DNA from: Bradyrhizobium sp. ARR65 | GTDB taxonomy: Bacteria > Pseudomonadota > Alphaproteobacteria > Rhizobiales > Xanthobacteraceae | DNA length: 64,000 bases | Assembly: GCF_000472385.1 (NCBI RefSeq) | Contig: NZ_AWZU01000023.1 | Location: 62,272-126,271, forward strand | Direction of reading: 5' to 3' | In this document: positions 42,293-50,849 of the stretch, in pieces | Layout: every line of letters starts with the position of its first letter | How positions within the stretch are numbered: the stretch's first letter is position 1 | Notes under the pieces: model-generated | What the model was told of the DNA's origin: nothing | What the model saw: only the letters and a program-made list of their open reading frames with translations | The model's database searches: none | Translations under genes and position numbers: made by a program

Positions 42293-42342
42293 CTTTCCGA
42301 AAAGATCATGCTCGACAATAGGCTAAAGCGCGTCCTCGCGCT
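42293..42342. repeat. Partial palindromic repeat upstream of purM
   Basis: CTTTCCGAAAAGATCATGCTC (split here as CTTTCCGAAAAG and ATCATGCTC) is half of the hairpin-B family seen at 40360 and 46100, followed by AGCGCG/CGCGCT (42327-42342), a short stem. The other half is missing or diverged. It lies in the divergent gap between purM and the phosphotransferase gene. Confidence 0.5.
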
Positions 42343-42439
42343 CTAGGGTTTGGGCTCGCTTACGTCGGATTCCGGCCGGGTGCAATGGCTCGCAAGGCCG
42401 GGCGGCATATACTATGTGTACATCACAGCCGGCTTAAGC

Positions 42440-43033
42440 ATGGAAAGAAGCCGGATCCTTCAAGTCGGGCGGGTTGCCGGGAAGCGCCGCGTGAGTATTC
42501 CGAACATTATTACCCTGGGCCGCATCCTGCTGGTCCCGATCGTCATCTGGGCGATCGCCTCCAACCAGATGGAAATCGCCTTCGGCGTTTTCGTCATCGC
42601 CGGCGTCAGCGATGGGGTCGACGGATTTCTGGCAAAGCACTTCAACATGGCGAGCGAACTGGGCGCCATGCTGGACCCGCTTGCTGACAAGGCGCTGCTG
42701 GTCTCGATCTATGTCGCGCTGGGGATCTGGGGCGCGATCCCGCGCTGGATCGTGATCCTGGTGGTCTCGCGCGACATCATGATCGTCTCTGCCGTGATTG
42801 TGTCATGGTTGTTCGGCAAGCCGATTCCGATGAAGCCGCTGATGGTTTCGAAGATCAACACCGTGGCGCAGGTCGCGCTGGCGGCCCTCGTGCTGGCCTC
42901 GCTTGCCTTCGGCTTTCACCCCGGCCCTTACGACCTGATCCTGATGGGCATCGTCACCGTGTTTTCGCTGGCCTCCGTCTCCCGTTATCTGGTGGAGTGG
43001 GCACAGCACATGAGCACGATCGAAATGAAATGA
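42440..43033 (+). CDS. CDP-alcohol phosphatidyltransferase family protein
   Basis: Membrane enzyme of 197 residues joining CDP-diacylglycerol to an alcohol, as in phospholipid synthesis. Segment SDGVDGFLAKHF, then MASELGAMLDPLADKALLVS, gives DG..A(K)...G...D...D, with Lys where the classic motif has Arg. Helices include IPNIITLGRILLVPIVIWAI and WIVILVVSRDIMIVSAVIVS. ATG 42440 is listed; GTG 42491 (SIPNIITLGR) is also plausible. The stop overlaps the hdaA start. Confidence 0.88.
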   Translation: MERSRILQVGRVAGKRRVSIPNIITLGRILLVPIVIWAIASNQMEIAFGVFVIAGVSDGVDGFLAKHFNMASELGAMLDPLADKALLVSIYVALGIWGAIPRWIVILVVSRDIMIVSAVIVSWLFGKPIPMKPLMVSKINTVAQVALAALVLASLAFGFHPGPYDLILMGIVTVFSLASVSRYLVEWAQHMSTIEMK

Positions 43034-43713
43034 TGGCCAGTCCCGTTCATCCGCGTCAACTGGCCTTTGTGTTGCCGCACGAAGAGAGCCTGACACGCGA
43101 CAATTTTCTCGAAGGTCCCGCCAATGCGGCCGCGCTGGCGCTGATCGATGCTTGGCCGGAATGGCCCAACCGCACCACGATGCTGGTCGGGTCGGAGGGG
43201 TCGGGCAAAAGCCATCTCGCGGCGATCTGGGCCGAGCAGTCGGGCGCGCGCTCGATCGCCGCGCACGCGCTCACGCCGGCCAATGTTCCGGGCGCGCTGG
43301 CAACCGGCGCGCTGGTCGTGGAGGATTTGCGCGCCGGAGACTTCGACGAGCGCGCGCTGTTTCACCTGCTCAACCTGGCGCGGGAGGACGCCGCCTTCGT
43401 GCTGATGACCTCTCGCATTCCGCCGTCCGCATTGGAGGTCGAGCTGCGCGATCTGCGCTCGCGGCTGCGCGCCCTGCCGACGGTGTCGCTGCTGCCGCCG
43501 GACGATCAGCTATTCCGCGCGTTGATCGTAAAGTTTTGCGCCGACCGCCAACTGGCCGTCGACGAGGCAGTGGTCGGCTACCTCGCCAACAGGATTGAAC
43601 GCTCTTACGCCGCCGCGCGCGAAACGGTCGAATTGCTCGACCGCGAGGCGCTGCGCCTGGGGCGGCCCATCACAAGGGCCTTTGCAGCGGAGGTCCTGCG
43701 CGGCAAGTCGTGA
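43030..43713 (+). CDS. hdaA: DnaA-related regulator HdaA (Hda homologue)
   Basis: Small AAA+ protein of 227 residues resembling DnaA domain III. FVLPHEESLTRDNFLEGPAN is the entry, TTMLVGSEGSGKSHLAAIWA the Walker A (P-loop), ALVVEDLRAGDFDERALFHL the Walker B region, and LMTSRIPPSALEVELRDLRS the sensor/Arg-finger part. With the beta clamp it stimulates ATP hydrolysis by DnaA and prevents re-initiation. ATG 43030/43033 overlaps the previous stop. In many relatives ppk follows directly; here 7.7 kb intervenes. Confidence 0.9.
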   Translation: MMASPVHPRQLAFVLPHEESLTRDNFLEGPANAAALALIDAWPEWPNRTTMLVGSEGSGKSHLAAIWAEQSGARSIAAHALTPANVPGALATGALVVEDLRAGDFDERALFHLLNLAREDAAFVLMTSRIPPSALEVELRDLRSRLRALPTVSLLPPDDQLFRALIVKFCADRQLAVDEAVVGYLANRIERSYAAARETVELLDREALRLGRPITRAFAAEVLRGKS

Positions 43714-43770
43714 TGGCGCCGCGACTTCGCCAAAGCGACCGCTACGGGACGGCCAACCAATGCGGCTAGT

Positions 43771-44199
43771 CTAAGAGAGCGGCTGCGTCTCCGGGAACAT
43801 GTCCACGATCTTGTTGGTCATGCCGTTCACGATCAGCACCTGATTCTTCATTTTCACATACAGGTAGTCACGCAATTCCGGCATTTGCGACAGAACTTGT
43901 CTTGGCAGCGATTGAGCCTTGACGCCCTTTGGAAGTGCCGCACCAACAGCAGGTGTAAAGTTCTCGGCTGGCTTGGTGGTCTTTTGCCGGAACTCGATCT
44001 CGGTGTGCTCGGTCAGCACGGTCTTGCGAATCTGCTCGCGCTGGGCGTTTGTGAGGTTGAGCTTCGGCAACGATGGGTTCTGCGGCACCTTTGTGCCGTT
44101 GCTCAGCTCAACCGCGCCTTGCGCGTTCGGTTGCGCCTGCGAGATTGCGCTGCCGCCGAGGACGATCGCAAGCACGGCGAATGCGGTCTGAGCCCTCAT
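43771..44199 (-). CDS. DUF1236 domain exported protein
   Basis: Protein of 142 residues with a signal peptide (FAVLAIVLGGSAISQAQP). The middle has LNLTNAQREQIRKTVLTEHT and the C-terminus VLSQMPELRDYLYVKMKNQV, LIVNGMTNKIVDMF, the typical DUF1236 end (a strand pair reading Y.Y......V.IV...T.KIV). Function unknown; the family is large in Bradyrhizobium. ATG 44199 has GGATGTAAGG upstream. Confidence 0.85.
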   Translation of the reverse strand: MRAQTAFAVLAIVLGGSAISQAQPNAQGAVELSNGTKVPQNPSLPKLNLTNAQREQIRKTVLTEHTEIEFRQKTTKPAENFTPAVGAALPKGVKAQSLPRQVLSQMPELRDYLYVKMKNQVLIVNGMTNKIVDMFPETQPLS

Positions 44200-44370
44200 G
44201 GCCTTACATCCTTTCCGGACACGCCGCCCTTGAAGGCAGTAACGAACGGCTTGTTGGTCCGTTCCGCCCACGGCGGACGCCGACCGAGCAGGTGGACGCC
44301 TGAGCTACCTGGCAGAGCGGATATGCCCTGCCCTTCTCCTACGGGAGGCTTCGAGCCAAAAGCTGCCGTT

Positions 44371-45993
44371 CTATGGATCCTTGGGCACTCTGATGGGGGT
44401 CACCCGATAAAGGTCGGCCGGCGCGAAATCATCCGTGAGCACGTCCGCACCCTCTGTATACAGCTCGGTGACGCGCCTGCCGACAAGAACGGGCAACGGA
44501 TAGCGGAAACGGTATTCCCCCTGCAGCACACGAGCGCGCTGCATCAAGCTTTCGGCGGCCGGCCTTGAAGCGGGTACTGCTACCGCAATCGCCTGTGTCT
44601 CGTTCGGTTCGCTCCAGGCCGGATAAACATCGACGGTCGGGAACACCGTATGCAAGGTGACCAAGGTCGAAAGGTAAAGTTTGGTGTTGGCGACGACGTT
44701 GGATGCCACGACGCCTCCGGGAGCAAGATGTTCCTTGACGAGCGTATAAAACTCCCGCGTCAGCATGTGGAAGGGAACGCCCAGCTCGCGAAACGCGTCC
44801 AACAGGATGAGATCATAGGCATCCTTGTGGCGATTGAGATAAACACGCCCGTCGCTCTCGATGAATCGGACCTTATCGGTCTCGCGCAGCCCGAAATACT
44901 TTTTGCCCGCTGCAATGACGCCGGGATCGAGCTCCACCACATCGATTTGAGCTTCCGGCATGGCGCGTCCCAGATAGGTCGATATGGATCCGGCGCCGAG
45001 CCCGATCATCAGAATGCGCTTGGTGTCCCGCGGATAGGCGAGCGCCACCGGCATGATCCGGTTGTAGGGGACCGGCATGTTGTCGGGATCTTTGAGATCG
45101 ACGAGCGAGTTGATGTAATCGGGACGTCCCTTGTACCTGCTGCTCAGGCTGAGGAACGATCCCTGCTTGTCGATGAAGAGATCATTGTACTCGGTTTCCA
45201 GATGCACGACGCGGCCGTCGCTGTGCTTGAGCATCTGCGCGCGCACGTTTTCGTCGATGAGATCATCCGCGCAGGCGCGACTAATGCCGAGCAGGAGGAC
45301 CGCGAGGACGAGCCCGGCGGTCGACCGAACACCCTTTCTCGCCAGGTGCATGCGATCGAAGGTGAGCAAGGACAGTCCGCAGCCTGCGCCGACAGCACCA
45401 AGCCAGAGCGTGATCGCGTGCGTCCCGATTGCCGGAATGAGGAAAAATGTCGTGCCAAGAGTGCCCGCGATCGAGCCAGCGGTGGACACGCCATACACGG
45501 TGCCCGAGACGGTCCCGGACCGCCGGGTGGCGCGCAACACAAGCCTGACCGCAAATGGCGAATAGACGCCGAGCAGCATCACCGGCAGGAACATAATCGC
45601 GAGGGCGGAGCAAAGGCTACCGAGGCGCACATTGTCGACGTTGTCGAGAACAAAGCGCAATATCGCGTCGGCAAAGCTTGGCAGCGCCAGCAGGTAGACG
45701 GACGCAACGCCAACGATCGCACCGAGGACGGCCGCCGATACCGTGCGATCGGCGATGACGCCGCCGAGGAAATAGCCTGCTGTCAGCGCCGCCAGCACCG
45801 TCGAGATCAGCGCCGCCCAGGTGTAGATGCCGTTGCCGAAATAGGGGTTGAGATAACGCGAGCCGAGCATTTCGAAACTCATCACGATCGCGCCAGTAAT
45901 AAAGGCAACAAGATAGATGGCTGCCCGAAACACGACGGGCGATACCTTCCCGCCCATCTCAATCGAGGTCGGTGTCACGCTGTCCATATTCAC
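44371..45993 (-). CDS. Membrane-fused spermidine synthase-like protein
   Basis: Protein of 540 residues. The N-terminal 230 residues hold about seven membrane helices (AIYLVAFITGAIVMSFEMLG, ALISTVLAALTAGYFLGGVI and others). The C-terminal half has a spermidine-synthase fold: RILMIGLGAGSISTYLGRAM, IDVVELDPGVIAAGKKYFGL, DAYDLILLDAF, and DVLTDDFAPADLY. The family is widespread but rarely characterised; polyamine synthesis should not be assumed. ATG 45993. Borders the accessory region. Confidence 0.88.
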   Translation of the reverse strand: MNMDSVTPTSIEMGGKVSPVVFRAAIYLVAFITGAIVMSFEMLGSRYLNPYFGNGIYTWAALISTVLAALTAGYFLGGVIADRTVSAAVLGAIVGVASVYLLALPSFADAILRFVLDNVDNVRLGSLCSALAIMFLPVMLLGVYSPFAVRLVLRATRRSGTVSGTVYGVSTAGSIAGTLGTTFFLIPAIGTHAITLWLGAVGAGCGLSLLTFDRMHLARKGVRSTAGLVLAVLLLGISRACADDLIDENVRAQMLKHSDGRVVHLETEYNDLFIDKQGSFLSLSSRYKGRPDYINSLVDLKDPDNMPVPYNRIMPVALAYPRDTKRILMIGLGAGSISTYLGRAMPEAQIDVVELDPGVIAAGKKYFGLRETDKVRFIESDGRVYLNRHKDAYDLILLDAFRELGVPFHMLTREFYTLVKEHLAPGGVVASNVVANTKLYLSTLVTLHTVFPTVDVYPAWSEPNETQAIAVAVPASRPAAESLMQRARVLQGEYRFRYPLPVLVGRRVTELYTEGADVLTDDFAPADLYRVTPIRVPKDP

Positions 45994-46048
45994 TCAACCT
46001 CCCTCAGCGCCCTCCCCCGTATTGTGATCACAATGCTGGCTTCCATCC

Positions 46049-46175
46049 AGATCATAATCCGATCAGACGGAATCGGATCATGATCTCATCTTTTTGTTTG
46101 AGCATGACATCCGCGCGAACGCTTCGCGTTTATTAGCTAAGGGAAAACCAGTTTCCACTTTTCCGGCTCATGCTC
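46049..46175. repeat. Palindromic doublet, long variant
   Basis: Hairpin A' (46049-46086): AGATCATAATCCGAT/ATCGGATCATGATCT, one mismatch. Hairpin B' (46100-46175): GAGCATGA/TCATGCTC arms; the inner part holds an extra CGCGCGAACGCTTCGCG-type stretch compared with the copy at 40360. The order and spacing of A and B are the same as downstream of cspA. Confidence 0.7.
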
Positions 46176-46444
46176 CAAGTGGCGCGAGGACGTCGATGGA
46201 TCAAGTACATGTCCGAGCCAATACGGCCAGATTGCGCTGCTGGTTGAGACGCTGCGCTATCGCGGCTGATCCAAGTCTCAGCCGTCCATTTGAAAGGCCC
46301 AAGCGCAGATTCTCCCTGGTGTGGATTTTCTCGGGGACGCCATAGCCAAACCCGCAGCTTCCGCGAGCCAAGCAAGCCCCGAACCGGCCCGGCACGCCGC
46401 AAAGGGGCTTCCGGTATCACTCAGGTTCGCCTAGAAGTTGATCA
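46176..46444. other. Gap upstream of the hsdR-like gene
   Basis: About 270 bp without a supported gene. A minus-strand open stretch (VPEKIHTRENLRLGLSNGRL, then RLGSAAIAQRLNQQRNLAVL) ends near 46200 without a plausible start. No promoter could be singled out for the restriction locus. Confidence 0.35.
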
Positions 46445-47869
46445 ATGAATGAATTCGCCTTTCATCCCGAGGACAAGGCCCGGTCACTGATCGACAAGCA
46501 GCTCGCTGGCTGCGGGTGGATCATCCAGTCCAAGGCCGAGATGAACCTTGGGGCAGGACTGGGCGTGGCCATGCGAGAGTTTCAGACCGCCTCTGGTCCG
46601 GTGGACTACGGTTTGTTTGTCGGTCGCAAGCTCTGCGGCGTGATTGAGGCCAAGTCGGAAGGAACGACTCTATCGGGCTACTCCGAGCAAGCTGCTCGCT
46701 ACATCGCCGACGTACCGCCGAACTTGGTTCGCGAAGAGGGCCAGGTCCGCTTTGAATATGTCTCGTCGGGCACCGAGACGATATTCCGCGACCACGCCGA
46801 TCCCGATCCAGCATCGCGTCGCCTCTTCACCTTTCACAGGCCCGAGACCCTGGAACGATGGCTGAAGGAACCAGCCACCCTGCGCGGCAGGCTTGCGTCG
46901 ATGCCTCCCCTGATCGCCGACGGATTGCGCGCCTGTCAGATCGATGCAGTGTCGGCGCTCGAAAAATCCATGGGCCGGAATCGCCAGCGGGCGCTGGTAC
47001 AGATGGCAACCGGCGCCGGCAAGACCTTCACGGCCTGCACCTTGAGCTATCGCCTGCTGGCGCATGCCGGGTTCAGGCGCATCCTCTTCCTGGCCGACCG
47101 CGCCAATCTCGTGCGGCAAACGCGCGACGAATATCTCGCCTATCGGCCGCCCGGCACCGGGCGGTCTTTTTCCGAGATCTACAACGTGCAGAAGCTGGGG
47201 CCGGCAGGCCTCGACAAGGACGCACAGATTGTGATCGCGACGATTCAGCGCGTCTACTCTGTCCTCACCGGCAAAGAGCTGTCGGAGGATGAGGAAGAGG
47301 CATCGTCATTCGAAATATCGAGGGCCGAGGTCGAGCGGCTCGTTTCCTATAATCGGTCGATTCCGATCGAGTCATTCGATCTGATCATTACAGACGAGTG
47401 CCATCGCTCGATCTACGGCACCTGGCGGCAGGTGCTGGAATATTTCGATGCATTCATTGTCGGTCTCACGGCCACGCCCTCGCTGCACACTCTTGGCTTC
47501 TTCGGCAAAAATCTGGTCGCGCAATATCCGTATGAGCGCTCCGTCGTCGACGGCGTGAACGTCGGTTTCGAAATCTTCCGTATCCGGACCGAAATCTCCG
47601 AACGCGGCAGCACGGTGAAAGCGGGATATGACCTGCCGGTCCGCGACAAGCGCACGCGTGCCGAGCGCTACGAGAAGCTGGATGCTGATTTCACCTATAC
47701 GCCGGACCAAATCGACCGCTCGGTGCTGGTGCTCAACCAGATGCAGCCTTTCGACGCGGACGCGTGGTTCGCCCGTCTCGATGAACTTGGCGGCCGGGAC
47801 TTCCTCCCCGAAGGTGCTCCGGACGATCCGCCGGCCGAACCGGATCCGCGCGTCTTCTTCGACAAATGA
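46445..47869 (+). pseudogene. hsdR: Type I restriction enzyme R subunit, truncated
   Basis: 474 residues against about 780-1000 for a full HsdR. Present: the endonuclease fold (Asp54 in PVDYGLF, Glu68-Lys70 in VIEAK), Walker A (ATGAGKT, 188-194), the DECH box (317-320) and TATPS (342-346). After YTPDQIDRSV (about 418-427) the sequence jumps to an unrelated-looking tail (PFDADAWFARLDELGG, then FLPEGAPDDPPAEPDPRVFF) and stops. Helicase domain 2 (motifs IV-VI) is absent, so DNA translocation and cleavage are very unlikely. ATG 46445. Confidence 0.82.
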
Positions 47870-47870
47870 T

Positions 47871-48827
47871 CTGCCTCGAGCACGGAAAGGACTCGACATC
47901 TTCCGCCGCGCGCTGCTGAAGGCGGCTGTCACTGGCGGGCTGACCAAAGATTGGCGTGCGGCCAATCCAGTTTCCGAAACTGGTCACGATCTCCTCGCGC
48001 GTATCGCGAAAATCCGAGCAGCGCGCGCAAGAGACGGAAGCCGCCGCAGTACAGATGGAGCTCCCCTCGATCGCCATTCTCTCCAGGAGCTTCCGAAGAG
48101 CTGGGCTTGGGCGACATTGGGAGAAATCGGAGAAATCGTTGGCGGTATCACCGTCGACAAGAAACGCAAGCCGGTCGATCCCGTCACCGTGCCGTATCTG
48201 CGCGTCGCGAACGTGCAGCGTGGCTACGTGGATCTTTCGGAAGTAAAGACGATTACTGTTGAAAGGACTGCTGCCGAAAAACTCCGACTCCGATCGGGCG
48301 ATCTACTACTGAACGAGGGCGGCGATCGAGACAAGATCGGACGTGGCTGGGTTTGGGACGGTATCCTTCCGGATGTGATTCACCAGAACTACGTCTTTCG
48401 TGTTCGCCTACACGATGGGGCGCTCAACCCGTGCTTCATTTCGCACTACGCGAACGAGATGGGTCGACGTTTCTTCATCGATGGAGGAAAACAGACGACC
48501 AATCTGGCGTCGATCAGTCTATCGAAGATCAGTACGCTTTCGATGCCGATACCGCCTCCGGCCGAAGCCGCGGAAATCCTCCGCCGAGTCTCGGACGCGC
48601 TGTCGGCCTCCGCAGACACGCTTGCTCAGCTTGACGCGGAGGCCGCCGACGCCGCGCGGCTGAAACAATCGATCCTGAAGGCCGCCTTCGAGGGCCGACT
48701 TGTCCCGCAAGACCCTGTCGACGAACCCGCCCGCGCGCTGCTGGCGCGCGTTGGGCCCGACCCGAGCTTGCCCCGCGCTAGGCACGGAACAGCAAAGTCG
48801 GGCGCCAAAAGGCCTTTGAAATCCTAA
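47871..48827 (+). CDS. hsdS: Type I specificity subunit, half-length, one target-recognition domain
   Basis: About 318 residues, against 400-600 normally. Layout: conserved helix (GLDIFRRALLKAAVTGGLTK), one target-recognition domain (LPKSWAWATLGEIGEIVGGI, ending near SLSKISTLSMPIPPPAEA), then a second conserved helix (ARLKQSILKAAFEGRLVPQD). The first helix is of the type normally found between two recognition domains, so the N-terminal one is probably lost. No good start codon exists: conserved sequence begins at a CTG (47871) just after the hsdR stop; in-frame GTG 47814 and ATG 47781 lie inside hsdR. Confidence 0.75.
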   Translation: MPRARKGLDIFRRALLKAAVTGGLTKDWRAANPVSETGHDLLARIAKIRAARARDGSRRSTDGAPLDRHSLQELPKSWAWATLGEIGEIVGGITVDKKRKPVDPVTVPYLRVANVQRGYVDLSEVKTITVERTAAEKLRLRSGDLLLNEGGDRDKIGRGWVWDGILPDVIHQNYVFRVRLHDGALNPCFISHYANEMGRRFFIDGGKQTTNLASISLSKISTLSMPIPPPAEAAEILRRVSDALSASADTLAQLDAEAADAARLKQSILKAAFEGRLVPQDPVDEPARALLARVGPDPSLPRARHGTAKSGAKRPLKS

Positions 48828-48830
48828 ATG

Positions 48831-48868
48831 ATATCCACTATATGATATACTTAACGCGATTTGGATAT
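48831..48868. promoter_or_regulatory. AT-rich inverted repeat, candidate antitoxin operator
   Basis: ATATCC (48831-48836) and GGATAT (48863-48868) flank TATATGATATAC in an unusually AT-rich 40 bp just before the antitoxin gene. Toxin-antitoxin promoters are commonly bound by the antitoxin at such repeats; assignment is inference. Confidence 0.4.
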
Positions 48869-48881
48869 ACAGGAGGATCGG

Positions 48882-49115
48882 ATGCAGGTTTCCAAGTGGG
48901 GTAATAGCCTCGCTGTCCGGCTGCCCAAGGCGCTGGTCGACCAGCTCGGGTTGAAAGAGGGCGACGAATTGGACGTGGTCGCAGCCCACGACCGCACAAT
49001 CGAGGTCGAAACGAAGGAGCAGCGCCGCCAGCGGGCCCTCGAAAATATGCGCACCCGGCAATGGACCTCGCCGCCCGGCTACAAGTTCGACCGCGACGAG
49101 GCGAATGAGCGGTGA
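48882..49115 (+). CDS. AbrB/MazE-type antitoxin
   Basis: Protein of 77 residues. The N-terminal swapped-hairpin DNA-binding domain is clear: MQVSKWGNSLAVRLPKALVD, then QLGLKEGDELDVVAAHDRTI. The C-terminal tail (RQWTSPPGYKFDRDEANER) would neutralise the toxin. ATG 48882 has a strong AGGAGGATC site. Its stop overlaps the GTG of the PIN toxin (GTGA), typical of a two-gene TA unit. It lies between hsdS and hsdM. Confidence 0.9.
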   Translation: MQVSKWGNSLAVRLPKALVDQLGLKEGDELDVVAAHDRTIEVETKEQRRQRALENMRTRQWTSPPGYKFDRDEANER

Positions 49116-49516
49116 GCGCGTTTCTCGATACCAATATCCTGATTTATGCGCAGCAAACCGGGATCAAGGCTGAAATCTCGCAAGGGCTGATCGACAAGGG
49201 CGGCACGATCAGCGTGCAGGTCCTCAACGAGCTCGCGAATGTGTTGCACAAGAAGCAGGGTCGAAGCTGGGGCGACATCGAGCTCGTTCTCAACGACGTT
49301 GACAACGCGCTTGATCCGGCGCTGCCGCTAACCGCCACGACCCACCGCGCGGCTCTTGCACTCGCGCGCGATCACCGACTCTCGTTTTATGATGCGCTGA
49401 TCGTCGCTTCGGCGATCGAGGCCGGATGCGACACGCTGTTCACTGAAGACATGCAGAACGGCCGTAATATCGGCGGGCTCGCCATCGTCAATCCTTTCGT
49501 CGGAAGCGCAGAATGA
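49112..49516 (+). CDS. vapC: PIN-domain toxin (VapC family)
   Basis: RNase of 134 residues. The four acidic residues of the PIN site are present: Asp6 (FLDTNILIY), Glu40 (VLNELANVL), Asp94 (LSFYDALIVASA) and Asp113 (LFTEDMQNG). VapC toxins cut tRNA or rRNA loops and stop translation. It appears intact. GTG start overlaps the antitoxin stop; its own stop overlaps the hsdM ATG (ATGA), coupling the toxin to the methylase. Confidence 0.92.
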   Translation: MSAFLDTNILIYAQQTGIKAEISQGLIDKGGTISVQVLNELANVLHKKQGRSWGDIELVLNDVDNALDPALPLTATTHRAALALARDHRLSFYDALIVASAIEAGCDTLFTEDMQNGRNIGGLAIVNPFVGSAE

Positions 49517-50735
49517 ACGGACAAAGCCTCGTCGCAAAAGTCTGGAATTTCGCGCATGTGCTGCGCGATCAGGGCGTCTCGTATCAAGCCTATATCAGCC
49601 AGATTTCCTATCTCCTGTTCCTGAAGATGGACGAGGAGCGTGTCACCCAGATCGGCGAAGCTTCGATGCTGCCGGAGGGCGCGCACTGGGAAGACATCAA
49701 GGATCTGTCCGGCGAAGCGCTCAGCGCCACCTACGCAAAACTGCTGGATCGGCTCTCGAAGCAAAGCGGGATCATCGGCGCGATCTTCCTGAAGGCGCAG
49801 AGCGAGATTCAGGACCCGGCCAAGCTCAAGCGTCTGGTCGGATTGATTGACAGCGAGACTTGGCTTGGATTGCCGGTCGATGTGAAAGGCAGCATCTACG
49901 AAGGACTGCTCGCCCGCAACGCCGAGGACGTGAAGTCAGGCGCCGGCCAATATTTCACGCCGCGTCCGCTGATCGAAGCGATGGTGGAGGTGGTCGATCC
50001 AAAGCCGCATCAGACGGTGCATGATCCGGCCTGCGGTACCGCCGGATTTCTGCTTGCCGCCTGGGAGCACATGAAGAAGCACAAGAGCGCCCGAGATCGC
50101 GCGGCGAACGGGAGGATTACGACTGTCAGGATTTCTTCGTCACCACGTCCAACAAGCAGCTCAATTTCCTGCAGCACATCATGACGGTGCTGGCGCCGAA
50201 TGGTGAAGCCGCCGTTGTGCTCCCGGATAACGTCCTGTTCGAAGGCGGCGCCGGCGAAACGATCCGCCGCCGGCTGCTCAACAATTTCGACTTTCACACC
50301 TTGCTGCGATTGCCGACGGGCATTTTTTACAAGCAGGGCGTGAAGGCAAACGTCCTGTTCTTCGACAAGAAGCCTCCCTCTGAAGAAGCCGCAACGAAGG
50401 AGTTGTGGATCTACGATTTGCGGACCAATCAGCGCTTCACACTGAAGGAGCGTCCCATGGTTCGCGCCGATCTTGACGATTTTGTTGCTTGCTATCGCTC
50501 AGGCGGACGCATCAAACGCGAGGAGACCGACAAGTGCAGGCGCTTTCCACTCGCCGCGTTGCTCGCGCGCGACAAGGTCAATCTCGATATCTTCTGGCTC
50601 AAGGACCACGCCCTCGACGATCCCGACCTGCTTCCCTCCCCGGACGAAGCGGCAGCCGAGGTGGTCGAAAGCCTCGAAACCGCACTTGAGCACTTCCGCA
50701 ACGTTGCCAAGGCGCTTGGCGAGCGGATGACTTAA
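49513..50735 (+). pseudogene. hsdM: Type I methyltransferase M subunit, internal deletion and frameshift
   Basis: The first frame (to 50184) carries the N-terminal helical domain and the SAM motif DPACGTAGF (171-179), then breaks off after AWEHMKKHKSARDRA. A second frame, open from about 50103, resumes with REDYDCQDFFVTTSNKQLNF, then LQHIMTV and AAVVLPDNVLFEGGAGE to 50735. The roughly 70-80 residues normally between them, including the catalytic NPPF motif and its surroundings, are missing, and the frame is shifted. The junction is near 50101-50106. Methylation activity cannot survive this. Confidence 0.85.
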
Positions 50736-50849
50736 AGGATTCGCCCGACGGGCGCCGACCCAAAGATCCTGTCCAGTTCCTCGCGCAAAAATATTTCTGT
50801 TTTTCAGAAACCCGAATCAGTCGTATGGTCCGCCCGTTCCGCTACCGGC

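Noticed and set aside
44650..46083. Plus-strand frame of about 477 codons
   Set aside because: Antisense to the spermidine synthase-like gene.
46445..50735. Considered as an active, novel defence system
   Set aside because: Key residues of hsdM and a whole helicase domain of hsdR are missing, so active restriction is not credible; only the TA pair looks functional.
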